DNA from: Mucilaginibacter endophyticus | GTDB taxonomy: Bacteria; Bacteroidota; Bacteroidia; Sphingobacteriales; Sphingobacteriaceae | Assembly: GCF_003351025.1 (NCBI RefSeq) | Contig: NZ_QPCG01000002.1 | Span: 372,001-436,000, forward strand | DNA: 64,000 nucleotides | Reading direction: 5' to 3' | Shown here: positions 52,649-61,695 of the stretch, piece by piece | Numbering within the stretch: the first letter of the stretch is position 1 | How the letters are laid out: each line of letters opens with the position of its first letter | The notes under the pieces: generated by a model | What the model was told of the DNA's origin: nothing | The model's database searches: none | Seen by the model: only the letters and a program-made list of their open reading frames with translations | Translations under genes and position numbers: made by a program

Positions 52649-54049
52649 ATGAAGAATTTTTTAGATCAGGATTTTTTACTCCAAACTAAAACGGCGCAGC
52701 GATTATACCATGAGTTCGCAAGTCATCAGCCTATAATCGATTATCATTGCCATTTGCCGCCAGACCAGATTGCCGACAATATCAATTTTAAAAACATAAC
52801 CCAAATCTGGCTTTATGGCGATCATTACAAATGGCGCGCCATGCGGGCAAACGGGGTTAATGAAGCTTACATCACCGGCAATAAAACCGACGAGGAAAAA
52901 TTTACAGCCTGGGCGGCAACTGTACCATACACATTAAGAAACCCGTTATATCACTGGACTCACCTCGAGTTACAGCGTTATTTTGGCATTAACGAATTGC
53001 TTTCACCTGCATCTGCACAAAAAATATACGCTCAGTGTAATGAAAAACTGCAATCGCCGGAGTTTAGCATCCGTAATATTCTTAAAAACAAAAACGTAGA
53101 GGTTGTTGGCACCACGGATGATCCGCTGGATAATCTCAGCCATCATCAGAAGTTAAAACAAGACGATTATAGCGTAAAGGTGTTACCGGCATATCGCCCG
53201 GATAAAGCCATGAATGCTGATGATATCCCGGGACTTAACAAATACATAGACCAGTTGCAAACTGTTGCTAACGTCGATATTTCAAACTTCGACGATTATT
53301 TAAAAGCGCTTAAAAGCCGTCATGATTATTTTGCAGAGAATGGCTGCAAACTATCGGATCATGGCCTGGAACAGATCTACGCTGAGGACTATACCGATGC
53401 GGAGATAGCTGCGATCTTTATTAAAATAAGAAACAACGAAGTGTTATTGCCGTTGGAGATCCTGAAATTCAAATCGGCCATGTTGTATTACTTCGCTATT
53501 TGGGATCACGAGAAAGGCTGGGTTCAGCAATTCCACCTCGGAGCGCTGCGAAATAACAATGCCCGTGCTTTAACTAATCTGGGCCCTGATACCGGTTGGG
53601 ATTCAATCGGTGATTTTACACAGGGCAGGGCATTATCTAAATTCCTGAACAGGCTGGATACTACCAATCAACTGGCGAAAACCATTATTTATAACCTTAA
53701 CCCTGCCGATAACGAGTTATTTGCCACCATGGTAGGCAATTACAATGATGGCTCCGTAGCCGGTAAAATGCAGTTTGGTTCGGCATGGTGGTTTTTGGAT
53801 CAGAAGGATGGCATGATCAAACAGATGAATGCCCTATCAAACATGGGCTTATTAAGCCGCATGGTGGGTATGCTTACCGATTCACGGAGCTTTATGTCGT
53901 TCCCGAGACATGAGTATTTCCGCAGGCTACTTTGTAACCTTTTGGGTGATGATATTGAAAACGGAGAACTGCCAAATGATATTGAATGGACGGGTAAGAT
54001 CGTGAGTGATATTTGCTATTTTAACGCCAAAAACTATTTCAATTTTTAA
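52649..54049 (+). CDS. uxaC: glucuronate isomerase
   Basis: 466 residues. Isomerises D-glucuronate to D-fructuronate and D-galacturonate to D-tagaturonate. Amidohydrolase-like barrel with HxH at PIIDYHCHLPPDQIADN, ITQIWLYGDHYKWRAMRANG, VVGTTDDPLDNLSHH and LTDSRSFMSFPRHEYFRR near the end, all UxaC blocks. First gene of uxaC-kdgK-eda-exuT, with its stop codon directly before the next ATG. Confidence 0.95.
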   Translation: MKNFLDQDFLLQTKTAQRLYHEFASHQPIIDYHCHLPPDQIADNINFKNITQIWLYGDHYKWRAMRANGVNEAYITGNKTDEEKFTAWAATVPYTLRNPLYHWTHLELQRYFGINELLSPASAQKIYAQCNEKLQSPEFSIRNILKNKNVEVVGTTDDPLDNLSHHQKLKQDDYSVKVLPAYRPDKAMNADDIPGLNKYIDQLQTVANVDISNFDDYLKALKSRHDYFAENGCKLSDHGLEQIYAEDYTDAEIAAIFIKIRNNEVLLPLEILKFKSAMLYYFAIWDHEKGWVQQFHLGALRNNNARALTNLGPDTGWDSIGDFTQGRALSKFLNRLDTTNQLAKTIIYNLNPADNELFATMVGNYNDGSVAGKMQFGSAWWFLDQKDGMIKQMNALSNMGLLSRMVGMLTDSRSFMSFPRHEYFRRLLCNLLGDDIENGELPNDIEWTGKIVSDICYFNAKNYFNF

Positions 54050-55081
54050 ATGAGCAATATCGAAAATACAAAGGGGAGCATCCTGTCATTCGGTGAGTTG
54101 TTATTACGCATGTGCCCGGACGGCGAAGGCCAATGGCTGGCGAAAAACAAGCTGCCATTTTTCATCGGTGGTGCCGAACTTAACGTTGCCAATGCTTTGG
54201 CTTTATGGGAGCAGCCGATAAAGTATTTTACCGCCCTGCCCGATAATGCATTGTCAGAACAGATCATCAGTTACCTGCAAGAAAAAAGCATTGACACATC
54301 TGCCATACATAAAAGCGGTAACAGGATAGGGCTTTACTACCTTACCCGTGGTAAAGATGTAAAGAACAATGCCATTGTATATGATCGTGCGGGCTCATCC
54401 TTTGCCGATCTTAAGCCAGGCATGGTTAACTGGGATGCCGTGCTTGAAGGCGTAAGCTGGTTTCATTTCAGCGCTATTTGCCCGGCCCTAAGCCAACTGG
54501 CTGCCGATGTTTGCGAGGAGGTTTTACAGGCCGCAAGCAGGAAACATATCACCATATCTGTCGATCTTAACTATCGGCCTAAATTATGGCAATATGGCAA
54601 AAAGCCAGTAGAGATCATGCCGAAACTGGTTCAATATGCTGATATCATAATGGGCAACGTTTGGGCGGAGGAAACTATGTTAGGCATTCCGGTTACGCCG
54701 GATATCCACGAATCGGGACAGCAAAGTATTTACCTGAAAGAAGGACTTTATTCTTCAGAAAAAATAATGGATGCTTACCCGCGTTGCCGTGCCGTTGCAA
54801 ATACCTTCCGTTTTGATGCAGGTAAAGGTGTTGAATATTATACTTCACTTTTTACGGGAAACCGCTTTTATCACTCGGCAACTTACAATACCGAAACTGT
54901 GGTTGATAAAGTAGGCAGTGGCGATTGCTTCATGGCCGGACTTATTTACGGCTTTTACAACAAGCAGGATCCGCAGCAGTTGCTGGATTTTGCCACGGCC
55001 GCAGCTTTTGAAAAGCTGTTTATTGAAGGCGACGCGACCACCAAAACAGTTGATGAAATTTATAATGCTATGAAACAATGA
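54050..55081 (+). CDS. kdgK: 2-dehydro-3-deoxygluconokinase (PfkB family)
   Basis: 343 residues. Phosphorylates KDG to KDPG. PfkB fold: GGAELNVANALALW at the substrate lid, DLNYRPKLW, and the ATP/anion-hole motif VVDKVGSGDCFMAGLIYG with the catalytic Asp. No gap from uxaC and a four-base ATGA overlap with eda. A plain sugar kinase by fold; the KDG specificity is inferred from operon partners. Confidence 0.9.
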   Translation: MSNIENTKGSILSFGELLLRMCPDGEGQWLAKNKLPFFIGGAELNVANALALWEQPIKYFTALPDNALSEQIISYLQEKSIDTSAIHKSGNRIGLYYLTRGKDVKNNAIVYDRAGSSFADLKPGMVNWDAVLEGVSWFHFSAICPALSQLAADVCEEVLQAASRKHITISVDLNYRPKLWQYGKKPVEIMPKLVQYADIIMGNVWAEETMLGIPVTPDIHESGQQSIYLKEGLYSSEKIMDAYPRCRAVANTFRFDAGKGVEYYTSLFTGNRFYHSATYNTETVVDKVGSGDCFMAGLIYGFYNKQDPQQLLDFATAAAFEKLFIEGDATTKTVDEIYNAMKQ

Positions 55082-55740
55082 GTAAAAAAGATATCGTACT
55101 TGATGCCATATTAAAACAGGGAACACTGCCGTTGTTCTTTTACAAAGATCCGGAAGTGAGCCTGCAAATAACCCGCACGCTGTATAAAGCAGGGATCAGG
55201 GTATTTGAATATACAAACCGCGGTGCAGCGGCCCTCGAAAATTTTAAAGTTTTAAAACAAGCCCTGGCCAACGGCGAAATGCCCGGCCTTGAATTGGGTA
55301 TAGGCACCATTAAAAGTGTTCATGAAGCAGAGGCCTTTATTGCGGCGGGAGCCGACTTTATCGTATCGCCAATTGTTAACCCCGAAGTTGGGAAGCTGGC
55401 CGCGCAGCACAACCTGTTGTGGATTCCGGGCTGTATGACGCCAACCGAGATCTATTTAGCCCAACAAAATAGCGCTGCTTTGATAAAAATATTCCCGGCC
55501 AATATCTTAGGGCCAGAGTTTGTATCCTCTATAAGGGATTTGTTTGCCGGTCAGTTGTTCATGCCAACAGGTGGGGTTGATTTGAACCATGACAGCATCA
55601 GTACCTGGTTTAAAGCAGGGGTATGCGCGGTGGGTATGGGCAGTAAGCTCATCAGCAAAAACGTGCTCGAAAACCAGGAGTATGACAAGCTGTATAATGA
55701 TACCTTGAAACTGCTGGAGATAGTACAAACCATTAAATAG
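55078..55740 (+). CDS. eda: KDPG / 4-hydroxy-2-oxoglutarate aldolase
   Basis: 220 residues, class I aldolase barrel. Splits KDPG to pyruvate and glyceraldehyde-3-phosphate. Schiff-base Lys in ALIKIFPANILGPEFV, catalytic Glu in FEYTNRGAAALENF, and GAGT-type loop ELGIGTIKSVHEAEAFIAAG; FMPTGGVDLN holds the phosphate. Overlaps kdgK by four bases. Completes the hexuronate route with kdgK. Confidence 0.94.
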   Translation: MSKKDIVLDAILKQGTLPLFFYKDPEVSLQITRTLYKAGIRVFEYTNRGAAALENFKVLKQALANGEMPGLELGIGTIKSVHEAEAFIAAGADFIVSPIVNPEVGKLAAQHNLLWIPGCMTPTEIYLAQQNSAALIKIFPANILGPEFVSSIRDLFAGQLFMPTGGVDLNHDSISTWFKAGVCAVGMGSKLISKNVLENQEYDKLYNDTLKLLEIVQTIK

Positions 55741-55759
55741 CCAGTTAACCTAAATTATA

Positions 55760-57070
55760 ATGAGAGAAGAAAAAGTTGGGAACTACCGCTGGGTGATCTG
55801 TTCGCTGGTGTTTTTTGCAACAACTGTCAATTACCTTGACAGGGCAGTGATCAGTTTACTTAAGTCAGACCTTACAAAAGAATTTAAATGGAACGATGGC
55901 GATTATGCCAATATTGAAATAGCATTTAAAATAGCGTACTCTATAGGCCTGCTTGCTGCCGGCCGCATCATCGATAAAATAGGAACCAAATTAGGATATT
56001 TCCTTTCAACGCTGTTATGGAGTATTTCGGCAGTATGCCACGCATTCGTTGGTAGCACCTTTGGCTTCGGCGTAGTACGTTCGGCATTGGGGATTAGCGA
56101 AGCAGGAAATTTTCCGGCAGCAATTAAGACAGTTGCCGAGTGGTTTCCCAAAAAAGAACGTGCTTTTGCAACCGGCATTTTTAACTCGGGTGCAAACGTA
56201 GGTGCAATAGTTGCCCCTTTAACAGTTCCGTTTATCGCGGTTACATGGGGATGGAGATGGGCCTTTATCATAACCGGTTCAATCGGCTTTATTTGGCTGG
56301 TATTATGGCAGGTTATTTACCGCGCGCCTTCAAAACACAGCAAGGTATCAAAAGCGGAGCTTGATTATATTAACAGTGATCACGACAGCCAAGCAGAGAT
56401 ACTGCAACCTGCCGAGCAAAAGAAAATATCATGGGGCAAGCTGTTATCCTTTAAACAAACCTGGGCGTTTGTTATTGGCAAGTTTCTAACGGATCCTATC
56501 TGGTGGTTTTACCTGTTTTGGTTACCTGATTTCCTGGAAAGCCAGTATAACTTGAACGGCACAGCAATAGCTATTCCTGTCGCGTTGGTTTACACAATGT
56601 CTACTTTCGGCAGTGTTGGCGGCGGCTGGCTGCCCATGAACCTGATTAAAAATAACTGGCCCGTATTTAAGGCCCGCAAAACATCCATGTTTATTTATGC
56701 GCTGGCGGTAATACCAATCATATTCGCACAAATTCTTGGCGGCATAAATATGTGGCTTGCAGTAATCGTAATCGGGATAGCTGCATCGGCACACCAGGCC
56801 TGGAGCGCCAATATTTTCACAACAGTTTCGGATATGTTTCCGAAACGTACAATTGGCTCGGTAACCGGGTTGGGAGGGATGTTTGGCTCTATCGGCGGAG
56901 TATTCTTATCGCTTGCTGTGCAAAAAAATCTGTTTGTATACTATCGTTCTATCCATAAAATTGAGATAGCCTATTACATCATGTTTTTTGTTTGCGGTAG
57001 CGCTTACATTTTAGCATGGCTTATCATGCACTTTTTAGTGCCTAAAATGAAGCCAATTGAACTGGACTAA
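55760..57070 (+). CDS. exuT: MFS hexuronate transporter (ExuT-like)
   Basis: 436 residues with 12 membrane helices. MFS anion:cation symporter family: RWVICSLVFFATTVNYLDRA at the start, then GRIIDKIGTKLGY (loop 2-3 motif), GISEAGNFPAAIKTVAEWFP and GWRWAFIITGSIGF, as in ExuT and GudP. Cargo inferred from uxaC, kdgK and eda in the same operon: D-glucuronate or D-galacturonate. Ends before a strong terminator at 57083. Confidence 0.9.
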   Translation: MREEKVGNYRWVICSLVFFATTVNYLDRAVISLLKSDLTKEFKWNDGDYANIEIAFKIAYSIGLLAAGRIIDKIGTKLGYFLSTLLWSISAVCHAFVGSTFGFGVVRSALGISEAGNFPAAIKTVAEWFPKKERAFATGIFNSGANVGAIVAPLTVPFIAVTWGWRWAFIITGSIGFIWLVLWQVIYRAPSKHSKVSKAELDYINSDHDSQAEILQPAEQKKISWGKLLSFKQTWAFVIGKFLTDPIWWFYLFWLPDFLESQYNLNGTAIAIPVALVYTMSTFGSVGGGWLPMNLIKNNWPVFKARKTSMFIYALAVIPIIFAQILGGINMWLAVIVIGIAASAHQAWSANIFTTVSDMFPKRTIGSVTGLGGMFGSIGGVFLSLAVQKNLFVYYRSIHKIEIAYYIMFFVCGSAYILAWLIMHFLVPKMKPIELD

Positions 57071-57082
57071 ACAATAAGTTCT

Positions 57083-57122
57083 AAAAGAGAAAGCCGGGTC
57101 AAATGATCCGGCTTTCTCTTTT
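57083..57122. terminator. bidirectional terminator after exuT
   Basis: AAAAGAGAAAGCCGG (57083-57097) pairs perfectly with CCGGCTTTCTCTTTT (57108-57122), loop of 10 bases. Confidence 0.9.
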
Positions 57123-57123
57123 A

Positions 57124-57360
57124 TTAGGCATGACTTGTTGCTTGCTCGGCAAGCTCATCAATCCAGCTTGATAGGTAAGGCTCGGTGCCATCAATCCTTA
57201 TCCATTCGCCATCCTCATCTTTAGCAATCACCAAATGTAGTGTGCCATCTACTGATCTAAATTCAAAGGCTTCTGAGTAATCAGCATGTGTTATTTGTTG
57301 GGCAGTTCCGTCTATTTCACTGTCGGTTCCGGTAAGTGTAGCATCAAATTGCTGTTTCAT
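57124..57360 (-). CDS. small acidic hypothetical protein
   Basis: 78 residues, strongly acidic and cytoplasmic; unrecognised. Contains FEFRSVDGTLHLVIAKDEDG, EWIRIDGTEP and YLSSWIDELAEQATS. Pattern of short strands followed by one helix. Convergent with exuT and using the shared terminator. Coding look is good; no function proposed. Confidence 0.55.
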   Translation of the reverse strand: MKQQFDATLTGTDSEIDGTAQQITHADYSEAFEFRSVDGTLHLVIAKDEDGEWIRIDGTEPYLSSWIDELAEQATSHA

Positions 57361-57525
57361 GGTATCTATAATTTTTAACCTAACACGCTTTGGATAATTT
57401 CTGTTTGCATTGAAACCGTTCAGACAGGTATCTTATTTATTTTTAGGCTGATAAAAATTGTTCTTAAATTTAACTCACCTAAAACTTTTAATATAGGAGT
57501 TATGTTTTGTTAACAATTATAAACC

Positions 57526-58461
57526 ATGAACAGAAGGCTCAGTACAAAGTATTTCCAGGTATCGCAAAGGGTATGGGGAACCAAACTATTATTCGTTAAT
57601 ATTTATATGATAGCAAACCGCCCCGGTGCTGCCAAAGGCTGGGTTTTGGTTGATACCGGGTTAAAAGGATCGGCAAGCAAAATCATTGCTATGGCCGAAG
57701 ATCTTTTTGGCCCGGGGACAAGGCCAGCTGCTATTGTACTTACACACGGACATGCTGATCACGCCGGAGGCCTTGAAGAACTTTTAAAAATCTGGAATGT
57801 TCCGGTTTATGCTCATACGCTGGAATTGCCGTATTTAACGGGTTTATCAGCATACCCACCTGCCGATCCTTCATTGAGGGATGGAATGATGAGCCTGCTA
57901 TCTACATTTTTCCCTACCGCGCCAATAAACCTCGGTAATAAAGTAAAGGCTATTGAAATGGAAGAAGGGATTCCAGAGCTGCCGGAATGGAAGGTAATCC
58001 ATACTCCCGGTCATACACCTGGTCATATTTCTTTGTTTTTGCCGATAAATTCAACCTTGATAGCCGGCGACGCGTTTTCTACCACTAAAGCCGAATCCGC
58101 TTTATATTCTTTTAGTTCGCTCAAAAAGCTAACCGGTCCGCCGCGATATTTCACTACCGATTGGGACGCTGCAGCTCAATCGGTTCGAAGGCTTACAGCG
58201 CTTGAGCCTCGCACGGTAGCCGCAGGCCACGGCCCTGCAATGCGTGGTCGCGAACTGCATGACGAATTGCATGAACTGGCTGATAATTTTGAACAGGTCG
58301 CGATACCCTCAAACGGGCGCTATGTTAAGCACCCGGCCGTTGCGGATGAAATGGGCGTAAAATACATTCCTCCATATGTAAGCAGCGGCATTTTAAAAGC
58401 GTCCGTTGGTTTAGCGGCAGCACTGGCAACATTTTTTATTATACGCGGATTTCAGGAATAG
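57526..58461 (+). CDS. MBL-fold metallo-hydrolase
   Basis: 311 residues. Metallo-beta-lactamase fold with zinc motif LTHGHADHAGG (~78-88), a further His in HTPGHTPGHISLF, Asp in LIAGDAFSTT, and His in AAGHGPAMRG. Two-metal hydrolase of unknown substrate (glyoxalase II-like or lactonase-like range). The C-terminus ends in a hydrophobic stretch (VGLAAALATFFIIRGF), which suggests a membrane tail. Next gene is 37 bases downstream. Confidence 0.87.
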   Translation: MNRRLSTKYFQVSQRVWGTKLLFVNIYMIANRPGAAKGWVLVDTGLKGSASKIIAMAEDLFGPGTRPAAIVLTHGHADHAGGLEELLKIWNVPVYAHTLELPYLTGLSAYPPADPSLRDGMMSLLSTFFPTAPINLGNKVKAIEMEEGIPELPEWKVIHTPGHTPGHISLFLPINSTLIAGDAFSTTKAESALYSFSSLKKLTGPPRYFTTDWDAAAQSVRRLTALEPRTVAAGHGPAMRGRELHDELHELADNFEQVAIPSNGRYVKHPAVADEMGVKYIPPYVSSGILKASVGLAAALATFFIIRGFQE

Positions 58462-58497
58462 GATGTAACCATAGCGGTTTGTTTTTACCTTTACCCC

Positions 58498-58749
58498 GTG
58501 GAAAATTTACAACCAGACCCCAAAATTCTCATCGATATAGTGCAAACCCGGATGCCCTACGGTAAATACAAGGGGACTATTATAGCCGATATACCTGTAT
58601 CATACCTGGAGTGGATGGCGGGCAAAGGTTTTACTAAAGATAAAATGGGGATGTTGCTTTCAACCACATTTGAGATCAAGACCAATGGCCTGAGCGAAAT
58701 CCTCTTCATGGTGAAAAAATCGCTTATGCAGCAGGCAAAAAGGCCCTAA
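58498..58749 (+). CDS. DUF3820 family protein
   Basis: 83 residues, start GTG at 58498; no ATG lies near it. The DUF3820 core is TRMPYGKYKGTIIADIPVSY, then LEWMAGKGF. Such proteins are small, often DNA-metabolism-associated or phage-related, and of unknown role. Downstream of the MBL gene on the same strand. Confidence 0.78.
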   Translation: MENLQPDPKILIDIVQTRMPYGKYKGTIIADIPVSYLEWMAGKGFTKDKMGMLLSTTFEIKTNGLSEILFMVKKSLMQQAKRP

Positions 58750-58823
58750 GCTTGTTTACACGGGCGTGACCATCTGCTGGTGTCAAGGCATCGTATATTA
58801 GTAAACTAATAGTGATATCCATT

Positions 58824-59480
58824 ATGAAAAAGTTGCTCTTATACGCTGCAGGCATATTCCTGTTTTTAAGCAGTTGTGCCGATGGACAAGCATCAAAAGG
58901 TGATAATTTTGCCGTGTTACCCGCGCCGAAAGCAGGAGAGGCCGTAGCAACCTTTGGAGGCGGCTGTTTCTGGAGTATGAGCGAGGCAATGGCTGAACTA
59001 AAGGGCGTTGATAAAGTAATATCCGGCTATGCAGGGGGAACTACCAAAAAACCCACTTATAGGGAAGTATGTTCTGATAACACCAATCATGCCGAGACAG
59101 TGCAGGTGTATTATGACCCTAAGGTGATCAGCTATGACAAATTAGTTGAAGCATTCTTCTCAGCGCATGATCCAACTACGCTTAACCGCCAGGGGCCGGA
59201 TGAAGGAACAGATTACCGCTCAATAGCTTTTTATCGTAACGACGCGGAAAAAAGCACAATTGAAGCAACCATAAAAAAGGTAAATGAATCAAAGCATTAT
59301 GCCAATCCTGTAGTTACCCAGGTTGTGCCTTTCAAGGTATTTTATCCCGCCGAGAACTATCACCAGGGATATTACCGGTCTCATCCGGATCAGCCGTATA
59401 TCCTTGCTGTTTCAGAGCCCAAAGTAATAAAGTTCAGGAAGGCAATGAAAGCGGAGCTTAAGCCTGAGTTTCAGAAATAA
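58824..59480 (+). CDS. msrA: peptide methionine sulfoxide reductase MsrA, exported lipoprotein
   Basis: 218 residues from ATG 58824. Lipobox in LFLSSCADGQ, so the enzyme is held in a membrane at the periplasmic side. Active site GGGCFWSMSEAMAE with the catalytic Cys, followed by GYAGGTTKKPTYREVCSD and NHAETVQVYYDP, the standard MsrA set. Reduces Met-S-sulfoxide. MsrB is not fused or adjacent. A GTG at 58812 is a weaker start. Its stop abuts the stop of the convergent 59481 gene. Confidence 0.94.
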   Translation: MKKLLLYAAGIFLFLSSCADGQASKGDNFAVLPAPKAGEAVATFGGGCFWSMSEAMAELKGVDKVISGYAGGTTKKPTYREVCSDNTNHAETVQVYYDPKVISYDKLVEAFFSAHDPTTLNRQGPDEGTDYRSIAFYRNDAEKSTIEATIKKVNESKHYANPVVTQVVPFKVFYPAENYHQGYYRSHPDQPYILAVSEPKVIKFRKAMKAELKPEFQK

Positions 59481-59921
59481 TTATTCGATGTAATTTAATA
59501 CGATAGCCGAACCTCCTACTTTTTCATCAAGAACGGCGTTTACATTGCCCCATGCAAAGTTTCTTTGAGAGCCTATTTGGTTCGATAGCCAATTCTCAAA
59601 GAAACTTTTGTTTTTTTCTTCTGTTTCCTTATTCCAGTCATTCCATGAGGACTCTGAGAATGGATGGCTTGAAATAACAAAGCTGATGGTTTTTATAAGG
59701 TCTTTGTAAAACAGGAAAATAAAAATGAAATAGTTATCTTCTACCTGGATATTTTTAATTGAATAATGCACCCAGCCATTTCCCATGCTTAATGTTCTGA
59801 GTTCTTTTTGACCAAAGTACTCCTTTAATTTCGCAGGCCGGGTAATTGAAGAAATACGAATACTTTCAGATAAAACAATCTCACCGGTTATGGAATTCAA
59901 TATTTTACCTTTGAAGTCCAT
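59481..59921 (-). CDS. hypothetical protein
   Basis: 146 residues, cytoplasmic, unrecognised. Beta strands at the start (KGKILNSITGEIVLSESIRI), an aromatic-rich middle (YFIFIFLFYKDLIKTISFVI) and an end FAWGNVNAVLDEKVGGSAIV. The pattern recalls small immunity-type proteins, but I cannot name a family. Three bases from corA on the same strand, so probably cotranscribed after it. Confidence 0.6.
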   Translation of the reverse strand: MDFKGKILNSITGEIVLSESIRISSITRPAKLKEYFGQKELRTLSMGNGWVHYSIKNIQVEDNYFIFIFLFYKDLIKTISFVISSHPFSESSWNDWNKETEEKNKSFFENWLSNQIGSQRNFAWGNVNAVLDEKVGGSAIVLNYIE

Positions 59922-59923
59922 AA

Positions 59924-61048
59924 CTACAAACGATTAAACCAGCCTTTTTTCCAGAATACAAAAACCTGTACAACCGCAATTAGCAGCATAAATACAATAG
60001 CATATACATAGCCGTGACGCCAGTAAAGCTCGGGCATATTATCCGGAAGGACATGGCCTTTATCATCCTGGCGCGAAAAGTTCATGCCGTAAATACCGGC
60101 AATAAAGGTAAGCGGGATAAAGATCACCGAAATAATGGTAAGCACTTTCATGATCTCATTCATGCGGTTGCTCACCATCGACAAGTACAGATCAATGATG
60201 CTTGACGTTACCTCTTTATAGTTTTCGATAAGATCCATAGCCTGGATACAATGATCATAGGCATCGCGCAAAAATAATTTAACTTCCGGCGTTATCAGTG
60301 GACTTTCCGACCGGATCATATCGTTGATCTTATCGCGCTCGGGCCAGCTGGCGCGGCGTACAACAATAAGCGTGCGTTTTAGTTGCTGGGCATCAAACAT
60401 GATGGTTTTATCGGCGCTTTCATAAAGTTTATCTTCAAGCGCGTCCAGATGATCTCCAATTTGCGCCAGCAAAACAAAATAGTTATCAATTATAGTATCG
60501 GTAAGCGCATAGCACATATAACCGGGCCCAGCAGTACGAATGGCGCCTTTACCGGCTTTTAACCGGGCCTTTACCGCGTCAAAACGATCTGTGTGATCTT
60601 CCTCAAAGCTAACGATGATGTTATCTTTTATAATAGCCGAAAACTGGCAGTTGATGATCTCATTTTCTTTATTGAAATGAACTATCCTACTGGTGGAAAA
60701 GGCATAATCATCATACTCATCAAATTTAGGGCGTTGGTGGGTATTGGCAATATCCTCCAAAACCAAAGAATTGATATTACAATGAGCGCCAATTTGCTCA
60801 ATCAGATCGGCATCGCCCAAACCATTTATCTTAATCCAGTGGGTGTGATTATCACATTTGTTAAGTTGTTTTAAGGCCGTTTTTATATCCTTGCCTTCGC
60901 AGGTTACAAGCTCATCCTTATTGTACGAATAAACCGAGATTATGGGCTTAAGCGCATCGCTTGGCACGTTGATGGTGCCTGGTCGGTCGCCTACATTGCC
61001 TGCACGTTTATGTTTTTTAAAGCGTAAACGCTTCAAGTTGCCATTCAT
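59924..61048 (-). CDS. corA: CorA magnesium/cobalt transporter
   Basis: 374 residues. Long cytoplasmic domain with alpha/beta part, then two membrane helices at the C-terminus; the pore motif is in FIAGIYGMNFSRQ (GMN) after ISVIFIPLTF. Ends in a basic tail KKGWFNRL. Pentameric channel for Mg2+, Co2+ or Ni2+. The minus-strand run also includes the WbqC gene that ends where corA starts. Confidence 0.94.
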   Translation of the reverse strand: MNGNLKRLRFKKHKRAGNVGDRPGTINVPSDALKPIISVYSYNKDELVTCEGKDIKTALKQLNKCDNHTHWIKINGLGDADLIEQIGAHCNINSLVLEDIANTHQRPKFDEYDDYAFSTSRIVHFNKENEIINCQFSAIIKDNIIVSFEEDHTDRFDAVKARLKAGKGAIRTAGPGYMCYALTDTIIDNYFVLLAQIGDHLDALEDKLYESADKTIMFDAQQLKRTLIVVRRASWPERDKINDMIRSESPLITPEVKLFLRDAYDHCIQAMDLIENYKEVTSSIIDLYLSMVSNRMNEIMKVLTIISVIFIPLTFIAGIYGMNFSRQDDKGHVLPDNMPELYWRHGYVYAIVFMLLIAVVQVFVFWKKGWFNRL

Positions 61049-61660
61049 TTACAAATAGTTTATTGTTTGCGGTCCCTGGTTAAACAGCAGGTCAATGATG
61101 CTCAGGTTTTTCATAAAGCCCCGGCGGTCTTCAAATACCTGAAAATATGGTTTCTGCTGCATTTCGCTTTCTTTTTTGGGATGGATAGAAAACCGAAAAT
61201 CGTGCAGGTTAGGATATTCGGCCTGGTATTCATCCGTGAAATTTAATTCTGTTTTTATTTTGGTAAGCTTTAGCAGCAGGTTCAAAAGCTCCTGATTATA
61301 ATCAAATAAATAGGTAATTTGTTTTTCATAAAAAGGCGCAAAATCGTCTTCGTAAAACTCAAAATAAGCCGAACGCCGATAACAGGCCTGTAAGCTTTGC
61401 CAGTGCAGGCGCTGCCACATAAAGTCGTAACTTATTTTTACATCTTTAACTTTCGTATGATTTTTTGAACCTTTAATCACCGGCACTACTAACGCCAGTA
61501 CACCATCGGGCGAGTAGATATTTGCCCGGTTGCGGTAAGTTTGTTTAGGAAAGTGCTCTTCTCTTTCTATCAGTATATCAGGCTTGTACGTATTTATCTG
61601 TACAAAATAATCTACCGGTGGAAGATAAAACATCGGTAACACAGCGCCTTTTTCAATCAT
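61049..61660 (-). CDS. WbqC-family protein
   Basis: 203 residues from the Met of MIEKGAVLPMFYLPPVDYF. WbqC family (PF08889-type) marks: NRANIYSPDGVLALVVPVIKG, and HWQSLQACYRRSAYFEFYED. WbqC genes often lie in polysaccharide or O-antigen loci, and their catalytic role is not settled. Divergent from the acyltransferase gene with 35 bases between, and adjacent to a glycosyltransferase gene, so an envelope role is likely. Abuts corA. Confidence 0.85.
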   Translation of the reverse strand: MIEKGAVLPMFYLPPVDYFVQINTYKPDILIEREEHFPKQTYRNRANIYSPDGVLALVVPVIKGSKNHTKVKDVKISYDFMWQRLHWQSLQACYRRSAYFEFYEDDFAPFYEKQITYLFDYNQELLNLLLKLTKIKTELNFTDEYQAEYPNLHDFRFSIHPKKESEMQQKPYFQVFEDRRGFMKNLSIIDLLFNQGPQTINYL

Positions 61661-61695
61661 ATATTTTATGTTTGTGCTCGAAATTTGCAAAAATA

